Shown here: positions 34,196 through 42,461 of the stretch, piece after piece
How the letters are laid out: the number at the start of each line of letters is the position of its first letter
How positions within the stretch are numbered: position 1 is the first letter of the stretch
NCBI GenBank assembly: GCA_035758845.1
Contig: DASTVZ010000227.1
Span: 1-64,000 of the forward strand
Origin: JALZOC01 sp035758845
Lineage (GTDB): Bacteria; Acidobacteriota; Vicinamibacteria; Vicinamibacterales; 2-12-FULL-66-21
Direction: 5' to 3'
DNA: 64,000 bases
Position numbers and translations under genes: made by a program
The notes under the pieces: generated by a model
What the model saw: only the letters and a program-made list of their open reading frames with translations
Databases searched by the model: none
What the model was told of the DNA's origin: nothing

Positions 34196-34438
34196 TTATT
34201 TGAGAACGCGTCCGGCGGTGCGATAGACGTTCCGAATCCCCGCCGCAACTCCGATCGCGAAGAACACGAGGAACATCCACGGCGCCGTGCCAAGGAGTTT
34301 GTCCAGATACCATCCCAGTGCCGCACCGATCGCAATCGCCAGCACGAACGAGAAGCCAACGGTGATGAGCGGGCCAATCGTCCGCATCGAGTCGGCCATG
34401 GAGGACGTTGCACGCTTCTGAGGGTGTTGATCGTCCAT
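34196..34438 (-). CDS. atpZ: AtpZ/AtpI-type small membrane protein of the ATP synthase operon
   Basis: An 80-residue protein with two hydrophobic helices, TVGFSFVLAIAIGAALGWYL and WMFLVFFAIGVAAGI, joined by DKLLGTAP; this fits the AtpZ/F0F1-assoc family, proposed to assist Fo assembly or ion supply. It is first of the group atpZ-atpI-atpB-atpE. I place the start at the ATG at 34438, five bases after GGAG. That GGAG is the end of a 10-bp hairpin belonging to a dispersed repeat, which could control its translation. The GTG two codons upstream is an alternative. Confidence 0.85.
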   Translation of the reverse strand: MDDQHPQKRATSSMADSMRTIGPLITVGFSFVLAIAIGAALGWYLDKLLGTAPWMFLVFFAIGVAAGIRNVYRTAGRVLK

Positions 34439-34439
34439 T

Positions 34440-34560
34440 ATCACTCCGAGGGGCTTCGCCCCTCGGACTCCCCCACACGCTCTCTCGCGAGCCGCTTCGC
34501 CGGCTCGCTCCGTGCGCGTGGCTCGCTTCGCTCCGCTCGCTCGCGTCGTCCTTTGCGCCG
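34440..34560 (-). repeat. GC-rich interspersed repeat upstream of atpZ
   Basis: The first ~53 bases (TCACTCCGAGGGGCTTCGCC... to ...CACGCTCTCTCGCG) match the region upstream of cdsA at 54750-54799 with few differences. The rest consists of reiterated GCTCGC/GCTTCGC words. It fills the gap to the small membrane gene at 34587. Confidence 0.7.
34444..34467 (-). promoter_or_regulatory. Shine-Dalgarno-covering hairpin before atpZ
   Basis: On the minus strand TCCGAGGGGC-GAA-GCCCCTCGGA forms a perfect 10-bp stem with a GAA loop. The last three bases of the stem plus the next G give GGAG, the only ribosome site of atpZ (GGAG, five bases, ATG). Folding would hide most of it. The same structure stands before cdsA. 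Confidence 0.6.
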
Positions 34561-34586
34561 TCTTGCTTTACGCATCAATGCGGAGA

Positions 34587-34844
34587 TCATTTCCCTGGAG
34601 ATGGCACCGGCTTCACGGGCGCCGATCCGTCTGTGCACGGCGCGTCGACGATCAGCCCGGGAGGTGCCTGGGGAACTTCCACCGGCGCCGCCGGTTTATT
34701 GCAATCGTCAGCGGGCTTGGCCGTCAGCAGCCGAATGGCAAGCACACCAAGAAGGATGACGACGGTAACTGTCGCCGCATACAAGAAGTAGCGCAGCGCC
34801 GGCGAACGCGGCTGCCGCTCGCGCCAGAGATCGATCAGCGTCAT
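34587..34844 (-). CDS. Small single-helix membrane protein (hypothetical)
   Basis: An 85-residue protein with a basic N-terminus (TLIDLWRERQPRSPALR), one strong membrane helix (YFLYAATVTVVILLGVLAIRLL) and a Pro-rich tail with two cysteines (DDCNKPAAPVEVPQAPPG, APCTDG). I start at the ATG at 34844, because the upstream extension crosses likely promoter DNA. No family recognised. It lies just upstream of the repeat and atpZ in the same direction. Codon pattern looks coding, but it could still be spurious. Confidence 0.55.
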   Translation of the reverse strand: MTLIDLWRERQPRSPALRYFLYAATVTVVILLGVLAIRLLTAKPADDCNKPAAPVEVPQAPPGLIVDAPCTDGSAPVKPVPSPGK

Positions 34845-34937
34845 ACGTGCCACTGGCCTTATCACACACCTGAATTGTCGTCTCGTCAAGAAACCACAAC
34901 TCCCTTTGTACCAATAATTTTGAGCGGACTGGCATTC

Positions 34938-34967
34938 TTGACGCTCTCCGCGCCCCGTGCCTATACT
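34938..34967 (+). promoter_or_regulatory. Sigma-70-type promoter of the VWFA/haem operon
   Basis: TTGACG (34938-34943) and TATACT (34962-34967) are separated by 18 bases, and the first VWFA gene starts 18 bases after the -10 element with AAGAGGG as ribosome site. It is the most convincing promoter ahead of the long plus-strand gene string that includes the haem genes. Confidence 0.65.
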
Positions 34968-34985
34968 CGACATGAAGAGGGACAA

Positions 34986-35882
34986 ATGATTCATGCGATT
35001 CGAGCGCTCGCGCTCGCTGCGCTGGTCGCCTTGGCTCCAGTTTCCCAGCAGCAGGAACCCAGGCCTTCGGCCGCGAGCGATGCTCGCACTCGCGATGTCT
35101 ACGTCAGCGTCCTGGACTCGAAAGACGCGCCGATAACGGGACTCACGGCTGCCGACTTCAGCGTCAAGGAGGACGGCGCCCCTCGCGAGGTGCTCCGCGC
35201 CGGCCCTGCAACCGCGCCGCTGCAGCTGATTCTGCTGGTCGACGACAGCGAAGCCATGACGCCTGCGCTACAGCCCATGCGCGAAGGACTGACGAAGTTC
35301 GTCGACAAGATGCAGGGACACGGGGAAATCGGGATTGTCACGGTCGCCGAACGCGCAACCTCGCTCGTGCCGTCCACGACCGACCTCAACGCCCTGAAGC
35401 GCGGAATCACGCGCATCTTCGCCCGTTCGGGCGCCGGCGCCTACATGCTCGACGGGATCGACGAGGTCAGCAAGGGATTTCAGAAACGGAAGGCCGAGCG
35501 CCCCGTGATTGTCGCGCTCTCGATGGAAGGGATCGAGTTCAGCAACCTGCAGTACGACAACGTTCTAAAGACACTCGCGGCGAGCGGCGCCGCGCTCCAT
35601 GTGCTGTCGATCGGCAGCCCGAACCGTTCGATGTCCGACGAATGGCGCAACCTCAATATGGTCATCGCTGAGGGCACCAAGGACAGCGGTGGACGTCGCG
35701 ACCAGGTGCTGGCAATTTCCGGTATTCCCGAGGCGCTGCTGCGCGTCGCCAACGAGCTGAATAATCAGTACGTCGTGACCTACGGGCGGCCGGAGCGACT
35801 CGTGCCGCCGGAAAAAATTCAAGTCACGGTGTCACGCCCGGGCGTAACCGTTCGCGCACGCACCAAGGTATCTGGAAAATGA
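34986..35882 (+). CDS. VWFA-domain secreted protein (acidobacterial VWFA-related family)
   Basis: A 298-residue exported protein: signal peptide (about 1-22), then a short beta module VYVSVLDSKDAPITGLTAADFSV, and a VWFA domain (about 75-260). The metal-site start is LILLVDDSEAM, so the usual DxSxS is degenerate (Ala in place of the last Ser). The pattern matches the TIGR03436-type VWFA-related proteins common in Acidobacteria; function unknown, probably adhesion or protein contacts. It overlaps the next VWFA gene by ATGA. The upstream in-frame extension runs into the repeat region and is rejected; GAGGGA precedes the ATG. Confidence 0.88.
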   Translation: MIHAIRALALAALVALAPVSQQQEPRPSAASDARTRDVYVSVLDSKDAPITGLTAADFSVKEDGAPREVLRAGPATAPLQLILLVDDSEAMTPALQPMREGLTKFVDKMQGHGEIGIVTVAERATSLVPSTTDLNALKRGITRIFARSGAGAYMLDGIDEVSKGFQKRKAERPVIVALSMEGIEFSNLQYDNVLKTLAASGAALHVLSIGSPNRSMSDEWRNLNMVIAEGTKDSGGRRDQVLAISGIPEALLRVANELNNQYVVTYGRPERLVPPEKIQVTVSRPGVTVRARTKVSGK

Positions 35883-36793
35883 CTGTTCGCCGCCTCCTTG
35901 CCGTGGTGTTGGCGATTGCGTCGGCAACGACGATTGGCCTTGGTGCGCAGCAGGGGCGATTCCGATCCGGCATCGAGTTGGTCTCGCTGAATGTCACCGT
36001 CACCGATGGCCCGAAATACGTGACCGGTCTCACCCAGGAAGAGTTCGAGGTTTTCGAGGACGGCGCCAAGCAAACCCTGAGCTTCTTCTCGCAGGTTCAG
36101 CAGCCGATCGCGCTCGCGATTCTTCTCGACACCAGCAACAGCATGGAAGAGAAGCTGGCGACCGCGCAGGAGGCAGCGATTGGATTCGTGCGCCGCATGA
36201 AAAAAGACGACGTCATCGAGGTCGTCGAATTCAACAGCCAGGTCCGCGTCCCGCAGCCGTTCACCCACGACGTGAGCTTGCTCGAGCGCGCAATCCGTCA
36301 GACCAGCGTCAACGGATCGACGTCGCTCTATAACGCCATCTACGTCTCGCTCCGCGCGCTCAAGGACGAACGCGCGAAAAACGCCGAAGAGATCCGTCGT
36401 CAGGCGATCGTCGTGTTATCCGACGGGGACGACACGTCAAGCGTGATCGAGTATGACGATGTGCTGGATCTGGCAAAGCGATCGGAAACCGCGATTTACG
36501 CGATCGGGCTGCGGCAGCAGGAGGCCGGACGCGGCAAGTTCAAGGAAGCCGAGTTCGTTTTGCGTCAACTCTCGCAGGAAACCGGCGGCCGCGTGTTTTT
36601 TCCGACTTCGGTCGCCGAACTGGCGAAAATCTACGAGCAAATCTCCGACGAGCTGGCCAGCCAGTACACCATGGCGTACTCGTCAAAGAACCCGATGCGC
36701 AACGGTGCGTGGCGTCGCATCGATGTGCGGGTGAACAAGCCCGGACTCACCGCGCGGACGCGACGCGGCTATTACGGGCCGTCCGGCCAGTAG
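35879..36793 (+). CDS. VWFA-domain secreted protein, second copy
   Basis: A 304-residue paralogue of the preceding protein. A signal peptide ends at about residue 24 (GLGAQQ); GIELVSLNVTVTDGPKYVTGL and EEFEVFEDGAKQTLSFF give the N-terminal module. The VWFA domain has an intact MIDAS start LAILLDTSNSMEEK, the Thr loop NGSTSLYNAIY, and VVLSDGDDTSS, so it should bind a divalent cation, unlike the first copy. It ends with a beta-rich RRIDVRVNKPGLTARTRRGY shared with the family. Three bases separate it from the hemX-like gene, so it may be co-transcribed with haem biosynthesis. Confidence 0.9.
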   Translation: MTVRRLLAVVLAIASATTIGLGAQQGRFRSGIELVSLNVTVTDGPKYVTGLTQEEFEVFEDGAKQTLSFFSQVQQPIALAILLDTSNSMEEKLATAQEAAIGFVRRMKKDDVIEVVEFNSQVRVPQPFTHDVSLLERAIRQTSVNGSTSLYNAIYVSLRALKDERAKNAEEIRRQAIVVLSDGDDTSSVIEYDDVLDLAKRSETAIYAIGLRQQEAGRGKFKEAEFVLRQLSQETGGRVFFPTSVAELAKIYEQISDELASQYTMAYSSKNPMRNGAWRRIDVRVNKPGLTARTRRGYYGPSGQ

Positions 36794-36796
36794 CCC

Positions 36797-37621
36797 ATGC
36801 ACCTGCTACCGCTTCTGCTCTATGCCGCCGCTGCCGCCGCCTACATCGCACACTTCGCGTGGCGCGATCCGCGCGTCGGGCGGCTGGCGACCGGCCTCCT
36901 CGCCGGTGGCGTGCTCGCGCACACGTTTCTCATCGGCATGCAGACCGTGCAAGCGGGTCACGCGCCGCTCGTCGGTACGAGCGCGGCGATATCGGCGTTC
37001 GTCTGGTTGCTGGGATTGTCGTATCTCTACATCGAGCTGACCTCCGACGAGCGATCGATGGGTGTGTTCATATCGGTGCTGCTCGTGGGTCTCGACATCA
37101 TTCCCGCGCTCGACCCGGCGGTCACGCCGCGACCGCCCGTCCTGCAAAGTCCTCTGTTCACCGTTCACGTCATGTCGCTGTTGTTTGCCTACGCGAGCTT
37201 CGCGCTCGCATGCGTCCTCGGCGTGATCTATGTGCTGCTCTTCAAGGAGATCAAAGCCAAGCAGCTTGGATTTTTTTATGCGCGGCTGCCGCCGCTGGCG
37301 TCCCTCGATCTGATGAACAGCCGCGCGATCACCGTCGGATGGGCGTTTCTGACCATCGGCGTCCTGGTCGGCCTCATCTGGGCGTGGCAGGTGAAAGGCT
37401 CTCCCGCTCCCGATCCGCGTGTGCAGGCGATGTCGCTTGCCGATCCGAAGATCCTCGTTGCGCTGGTGTCGTGGGGAATTTATTCGTTCGCGCTCTTCGC
37501 GCGCAAAGCGGCTGGCTGGAGCGGACGTCGCGCCGCGTACCTTTCGGGAATCGCGTTCGCAGTCGTGCTCCTCAATTTCGTCCTCGTCGGATATTTTCTG
37601 ACGGCGAGCCACAATTTCTGA
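36797..37621 (+). CDS. HemX/CcsA-type cytochrome c assembly membrane protein
   Basis: A 274-residue protein with eight predicted helices of the CcsA/ResC/HemX superfamily. In this superfamily some members handle haem for cytochrome c assembly, and HemX of Bacillus tunes glutamyl-tRNA reductase levels. Position directly upstream of hemA favours a HemX role. Helix segments include HTFLIGMQTVQAGHAPLVGT, GVFISVLLVGLDIIPAL and HVMSLLFAYASFALACVLG; two histidines (in HTFLI and HVMSL) are candidate haem ligands. The tryptophan-rich WGxGxxW motif of true CcsA is not evident. Confidence 0.85.
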   Translation: MHLLPLLLYAAAAAAYIAHFAWRDPRVGRLATGLLAGGVLAHTFLIGMQTVQAGHAPLVGTSAAISAFVWLLGLSYLYIELTSDERSMGVFISVLLVGLDIIPALDPAVTPRPPVLQSPLFTVHVMSLLFAYASFALACVLGVIYVLLFKEIKAKQLGFFYARLPPLASLDLMNSRAITVGWAFLTIGVLVGLIWAWQVKGSPAPDPRVQAMSLADPKILVALVSWGIYSFALFARKAAGWSGRRAAYLSGIAFAVVLLNFVLVGYFLTASHNF

Positions 37622-37633
37622 TCTCATCATCTG

Positions 37634-38947
37634 ATGCGCCTCTTTGCCGTTGGATTGAGTCACCGCACCGCGCCGGTAGAACTCCGCGAGACGGTCGACT
37701 TTGCGCGCAAAGGACTCGAGAACGCACTCGCCGAACTCTCGGGCCGCGGCGCCGGACGCGAGCTGGTCGTGTTATCCACCTGCAATCGCGCGGAAATCTA
37801 TGCGGTCGGAGACACCGACGAGACCGCCGAGCAGGTCGGACGATTTTTCAGTGACTATCACGAAATCCCGCACGACCACGTGCGCGACCATCTCTACGTC
37901 CACCGTGGACCGGATGCAGCACGGCACCTCTTCCGCGTCGCTGCGGGGCTCGACTCGCTGGTGGTCGGCGAACCGCAGATTCTCGGGCAGGTCAAGGCCG
38001 CGTATGCGATCGCGAGCGACGGTCAATTCACCGCCGCGCTGACCAACCGGCTGTTTCATTCCGCGTTCACCGTCGGCAAACGCGTGCGCTCCGAGACGGG
38101 ACTTGGCGAAGGCGCCGTATCCGTGAGTTACGCGGCGATTGCGCTGGCAAAGAAGATCTTCGGCGACCTGAATGGACGAGCGGTCCTGATCCTGGGCGCC
38201 GGGGAAATGGCGAAGTTGACCGGCATCCACTTGCGGGCACAACACGTCAGGAAAATCACGATTGCGAGCCGGACGCTGTCAACGGCGCAGAATCTGGCAG
38301 CACGGCTCGAGGGTGTCGCGGTCGCGTGGGACAGCATCGATCGGGCCCTGTCATCGGCCGATATCGTGGTCACGGCCACTGGCGCCTCCGAACCGGTGCT
38401 CACGCGGGCGCGGGTGGACGAGGCGATGCGTCATCGGCGCAATCGTCCATTGTTCGTGATCGATATCGCGGTGCCTCGCGATGTGGATCCGGCCGTGGGC
38501 CAGCTCGATCAGGTATTCCTGTACAACATCGACGATCTGCGCACGATCGTGCAGGAGAACCTGGCGCGTCGAGGTGCCGAGCTGGCGCGGGCGGAAGCCA
38601 TCGTCGACGAAGAAGTCGCCAGATACGCCGCATGGATGCAGTCGCGCGAGATTGTGCCCACGGTGGTCGCGCTCCGGCAACGGTTCGAGGCGATTCGGCG
38701 CGCCGAGCTTCAGCGGCTGGAACCGAAGCTTTCTGGTTTGCCTCCTGAGGCAAAAGCGCGTGTCGACGAAGTGACACGGCTGATCGTCGAGAAGCTGCTC
38801 CTGACTCCGACCGAGCAACTGAAGGCGGTCAGCGACGAGGCGATGATCGTCGCGTATGCGGACGCGCTGAACAGACTGTTCAGTCTCGCCCAGGACAAAG
38901 ATCGAGATCAGGTCGCGCCGGAAGAGGAATCGGAGGTGTCGTCGTGA
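37634..38947 (+). CDS. hemA: Glutamyl-tRNA reductase
   Basis: First committed step of C5-pathway haem synthesis: reduces Glu-tRNA to glutamate-1-semialdehyde with NADPH. At 437 residues it has normal length. Signatures: VGLSHRTAPVELRE at the N-terminus, the catalytic cysteine in LVVLSTCNRAEIYAV, EPQILGQVKAAY, the Rossmann loop VLILGAGEMAKL, and the C-terminal dimerisation helices. A charged tail follows (DKDRDQVAPEEESE). It is coupled to hemC by a four-base GTGA overlap. No odd features. Confidence 0.97.
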   Translation: MRLFAVGLSHRTAPVELRETVDFARKGLENALAELSGRGAGRELVVLSTCNRAEIYAVGDTDETAEQVGRFFSDYHEIPHDHVRDHLYVHRGPDAARHLFRVAAGLDSLVVGEPQILGQVKAAYAIASDGQFTAALTNRLFHSAFTVGKRVRSETGLGEGAVSVSYAAIALAKKIFGDLNGRAVLILGAGEMAKLTGIHLRAQHVRKITIASRTLSTAQNLAARLEGVAVAWDSIDRALSSADIVVTATGASEPVLTRARVDEAMRHRRNRPLFVIDIAVPRDVDPAVGQLDQVFLYNIDDLRTIVQENLARRGAELARAEAIVDEEVARYAAWMQSREIVPTVVALRQRFEAIRRAELQRLEPKLSGLPPEAKARVDEVTRLIVEKLLLTPTEQLKAVSDEAMIVAYADALNRLFSLAQDKDRDQVAPEEESEVSS

Positions 38948-39891
38948 GGCCGCGACGAATCGGCACTCGCGGCAGCGCTCTCGCGTTGTGGCAGGCGAAA
39001 GCGGTTGCGTCGCGGTTGCAGGAAGGCGGCACACCGACTGAGATCGTCGTGATCAAGACCGGCGGCGATCGTCTGCAGGAGGCGCCGCTGTCCGAGGCCG
39101 GGGGCAAGCGTCTTTTCGTCAAGGAACTCGAGGACGCACTGCTCTCGGGTGACGTCGACCTTGCCGTTCACAGTGCGAAGGACATGTCGGCAGTGTTGCC
39201 CGATGGGCTGACCATCGCGGCCGTTCTTCCACGCGACGATCCGCGCGACGCGCTGGTGCTGACTCGCGACACGAGGGTGGTGGACTTCGAAGCCGCGCTG
39301 GCGCATATCGGCGAGACGCCGTCAATCGCTACCGGCAGCATCCGCCGGATCGCTCAGTTGAGCGCGCTTCTTCCCCAGGCGCGATTCCTGCCGATTCGCG
39401 GCAACGTCGATACGCGGTTGCGGAAACTCGATGCCGGAGAGTACGAAGCCCTGATCCTCGCGGTCGCCGGGCTAAGACGTCTCGGCTTCGACGCGCGCAT
39501 TTCAGCGGCAATTCCAGTGGAAGTGTGCATTCCTGCGCCGGGACAGGGTATTGTGGCGGTAGAGATCCGAGACGGTGACGGCGAGACCCGGCGTATGGTG
39601 ACGCCAATCGGGGACGCTGAAGCCGCGGCGTCGCTCGCCGCGGAGCGCGCCGTTGTCACCGCGCTTGGCGGCGGATGTCAACTGCCGCTCGGCGCGGTAG
39701 CCGTGCACGACCGTGATAGCCTCTCGGTTCATGCCGTCGTCGCATCGCCGGATGGCCGTGACGTCATTCGAAGGACGGTCAGCGGTTTAACGGGACAGGC
39801 CGCCGCGCTCGGCCGCCAAGTTGCGGAGGAGCTGGTGACAGCGGGGGCGACGGAGATCCTGTCTGCCGTCAGAAATGGCGTGATGCCATGA
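38944..39891 (+). CDS. hemC: Porphobilinogen deaminase (hydroxymethylbilane synthase)
   Basis: Joins four porphobilinogens into hydroxymethylbilane. 315 residues. The substrate-binding and catalytic segments RIGTRGSALALWQAK, VHSAKDM (catalytic Asp), ATGSIRRIAQL, and FLPIRGNVDTRLRKL are intact, and Cys245 in LGGGCQLPLGA carries the dipyrromethane cofactor. GTG start overlaps the hemA stop; stop overlaps the next ATG (ATGA). Confidence 0.97.
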   Translation: MRPRRIGTRGSALALWQAKAVASRLQEGGTPTEIVVIKTGGDRLQEAPLSEAGGKRLFVKELEDALLSGDVDLAVHSAKDMSAVLPDGLTIAAVLPRDDPRDALVLTRDTRVVDFEAALAHIGETPSIATGSIRRIAQLSALLPQARFLPIRGNVDTRLRKLDAGEYEALILAVAGLRRLGFDARISAAIPVEVCIPAPGQGIVAVEIRDGDGETRRMVTPIGDAEAAASLAAERAVVTALGGGCQLPLGAVAVHDRDSLSVHAVVASPDGRDVIRRTVSGLTGQAAALGRQVAEELVTAGATEILSAVRNGVMP

Positions 39892-41420
39892 AACAGCCGT
39901 GCGTCTATCTCGTGGGCGCGGGCCCGGGCGACCCCACACTCATCAGCGTTCGCGGTCAGCGCTATCTCGAAGCTGCCGACGTCGTTATCTACGATCACCG
40001 CGTCCATGCGCGGCTGTTGCGCGGCGCGCGGCCCGACGCCGAACGCATCGATGTTGGTCCGGCAGCGCCAAAACCACTCGAGCAGGATGCCATCTGTTTT
40101 CTTCTCGCCGAGAAAGCGCGCGACGGAAAGACTGTCGTCCGTTTGAAGTGGGGCGATCCGTTCGTCTTCGACAGCGGTGGAAAGGAAGCGCTGTTTCTTC
40201 ACGAGCACGGCGTACCGTTCGAAGTGGTTCCGGGTATTCCTGTTTCTATCGGCGGCCCGGCATACGCGGGAATTCCTGTCACCTACCCCGAAGCGGGTGA
40301 TGTCCTGACGGTCGTTCGCGGCTACGAAAACGAGTCAAACATCACTTCCAACGAGGAGTGGCGAGGACTTGCAGCGATTGCTGGCTCGATCGTGTGCTAC
40401 GCCGGTAAGCGGCAGGTTCAGGCGATGAGCGAGGCGCTGATCTCGCATGGACGCGCACCTGACGAATCGGCAGCACTGATCTACGACGCCACGCTTCCGT
40501 CTCAGCGAACGGTCGAGGGGACGCTAGAAACGATTGCCGCTGCCGCCGACGCCGATCGACCCGGCCTCATGGTCATCGGCGCGGTCGCTGGATTACGTTC
40601 ACATCTTCGCTGGTTCGACAATCGCCCGCTCTCAGGACGGCGTATCGTCGTGACTCGTTCGCGCGAACAAGCGACCGAGCTGATCGACATGCTTGAAGAG
40701 CGCGGCGCCGAAGCCATTCCCGCTCACGCGATTCGAATCACGGCGCCCGAGGATTCAGCTCCGCTGGAGAACGCCTGCAGAAACGCCGGTTCGTTCGACT
40801 GGATCATCTTCGCCAGCGCCAACGCGGTCGACTCCTTCATGCGCGGTCTTCTCAGCAGTGGTGACGTGCGCGATCTCCACGGCGTGAAACTCTGCACCGT
40901 GGGGCCGTCCACGGCGTCACGTCTGCAGCGATACGGCATTCGTGTGGATTTGACACCGGCCGAATTCCGCGCCGATTCGCTGGCCGATACGCTGAAGGCA
41001 TCGGGCAGCCTCACAGGACAACGCATCCTCATTCCGCGTGCGAACATCGCGCGCGACCGGCTCGCGGAGGAATTGCGCGAGGCGGGCGCGGAGGTCGTCG
41101 ACGTTGTCGCTTACCGCACGGTACCGGGAGGCACCGAACGCAACGGTGAGTACGACGTGTACCGCATGCTTCTCGATCGTCAGATCGATGCCGTCACATT
41201 TGCCAGCGCATCTGCGGTTCGCAACTTCGTCGGCATGATCGGAGAGGACCAGGCGGCCGATTTGCTGAAAGCCACCGTCGTTGCCTCGATCGGACCGGTG
41301 ACCGCCGAGGCGGCACAGCAACTCGGGCTTCATACGACGGTGATGCCGTCGCGCTATACGATTCCCGATCTCGTCGACGCACTGGTCGAACATTTCAGCC
41401 TACCCGTTCGCACGTCATGA
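39888..41420 (+). CDS. Fused uroporphyrinogen-III C-methyltransferase (degenerate) and uroporphyrinogen-III synthase
   Basis: A 510-residue two-domain protein. Residues 1-250 are a CobA/SUMT fold: VYLVGAGPGDPTLIS and AADVVIYD are clear, PGIPVSIGGPAYAGIPVT is present, but the usual VGKRxG reads VGPAAP, and the RLKGGDPFVFGRGGEE block reads RLKWGDPFVFDSGGKEA. Residues about 255-505 are HemD-like (GRRIVVTRSREQATELIDML, FASANAVDSF, TFASASAVRNF), which cyclises hydroxymethylbilane. HemD activity is expected; methylation of uroporphyrinogen is doubtful because the conserved lysine is missing. Overlaps hemC and hemB by four bases each. Confidence 0.9.
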   Translation: MKQPCVYLVGAGPGDPTLISVRGQRYLEAADVVIYDHRVHARLLRGARPDAERIDVGPAAPKPLEQDAICFLLAEKARDGKTVVRLKWGDPFVFDSGGKEALFLHEHGVPFEVVPGIPVSIGGPAYAGIPVTYPEAGDVLTVVRGYENESNITSNEEWRGLAAIAGSIVCYAGKRQVQAMSEALISHGRAPDESAALIYDATLPSQRTVEGTLETIAAAADADRPGLMVIGAVAGLRSHLRWFDNRPLSGRRIVVTRSREQATELIDMLEERGAEAIPAHAIRITAPEDSAPLENACRNAGSFDWIIFASANAVDSFMRGLLSSGDVRDLHGVKLCTVGPSTASRLQRYGIRVDLTPAEFRADSLADTLKASGSLTGQRILIPRANIARDRLAEELREAGAEVVDVVAYRTVPGGTERNGEYDVYRMLLDRQIDAVTFASASAVRNFVGMIGEDQAADLLKATVVASIGPVTAEAAQQLGLHTTVMPSRYTIPDLVDALVEHFSLPVRTS

Positions 41421-42451
41421 CAACCAAGACGAATCACACGGATACCTCGCGTTCCCACCTGGGCGGCACACACACGGCGACCGAGATTTTGCGCCGGCGC
41501 CCGAGACGGCTGCGCCGATCGGCCGCGATGCGCTCACTGGTCCGCGAAACACGGTTGTCGCCGGACAACTTCATCTATCCCTTGTTCGTCTGCCCGGGTG
41601 AAGGCCAGCGGCGGGAAGTCGGCTCCATGCCGGGTGTATTTCAGCTCTCGGTCGACGAAGCGGTCAAAGAGGCCACGGCCGCGAAGAACGATGGCGTGCC
41701 TGGCGTGCTGCTGTTCGGTTTGCCCGATCAAAAGGATGTCGTCGGATCGACGGCCTACGATCCGGAGGGACCGGTACAATCCGCCGTCCGCGCGATCAAG
41801 CAGGAAATCCCCGGGCTGCTGGTGATCACCGACGTCTGCCTCTGTGAATACACGTCACACGGACACTGCGGCATCATAGTCGACGACGAAATCGCGAATG
41901 ACGTGACGGTCGAACAGCTGGCGCGCACGGCGTTGTCGCACGCAGTCGCAGGCGCCGACGTCGTCGCGCCTTCCGACATGATGGACGGCCGCGTCGGCCG
42001 GATTCGCGCGGCGCTGGACGATGCCGGCTTTACCCAGACGGCGATCATGTCCTATGCAGCGAAATACTGTTCGGCATTCTACGGACCGTTTCGCGAGGCT
42101 GCGGACTCGGCCCCGGCATTCGGCGATCGGCGATCGCACCAGATGGATCCGGCGAACATCGAGGAGGCGGTCCGCGAGGTTGCGCTCGACATCGACGAAG
42201 GCGCGGACATCGTCATGGTCAAACCGGCGCTGACCTATCTGGACGTGATCGCACGCGTGAAGGCTGAGTTCGGATACCCGACCGCGGCGTATCACGTGAG
42301 CGGCGAATACGCGATGCTGAAGGCGGCGGCGCGCAACGGCTGGATCGATGAGCCCCGCGCGATGATGGAGACGTTGACCTCGATTCGGCGGGCGGGCGCC
42401 GACATCATCATCACCTATTACGCGCGCGAGGCAGCACGAGTGTTGGGATAA
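41417..42451 (+). CDS. hemB: Porphobilinogen synthase (delta-aminolevulinate dehydratase)
   Basis: Condenses two 5-aminolevulinates to porphobilinogen. 344 residues. The metal site is cysteine-rich, DVCLCEYTSHGHCG, the zinc-dependent type. Two active-site lysines lie in MSYAAKYCSAFYGPFREA and IVMVKPALTYLD. The N-terminal ~25 residues (Thr/His-rich, TNHTDTSRSHLGG) are an extra extension before the usual RRRPRRLRRSAAMRSLVRET. Overlaps the cobA-hemD fusion by ATGA. It is the last enzyme of the tightly packed haem string before a YciI-like gene. Confidence 0.97.
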   Translation: MTTKTNHTDTSRSHLGGTHTATEILRRRPRRLRRSAAMRSLVRETRLSPDNFIYPLFVCPGEGQRREVGSMPGVFQLSVDEAVKEATAAKNDGVPGVLLFGLPDQKDVVGSTAYDPEGPVQSAVRAIKQEIPGLLVITDVCLCEYTSHGHCGIIVDDEIANDVTVEQLARTALSHAVAGADVVAPSDMMDGRVGRIRAALDDAGFTQTAIMSYAAKYCSAFYGPFREAADSAPAFGDRRSHQMDPANIEEAVREVALDIDEGADIVMVKPALTYLDVIARVKAEFGYPTAAYHVSGEYAMLKAAARNGWIDEPRAMMETLTSIRRAGADIIITYYAREAARVLG

Positions 42452-42461
42452 AGGTGCCTGA

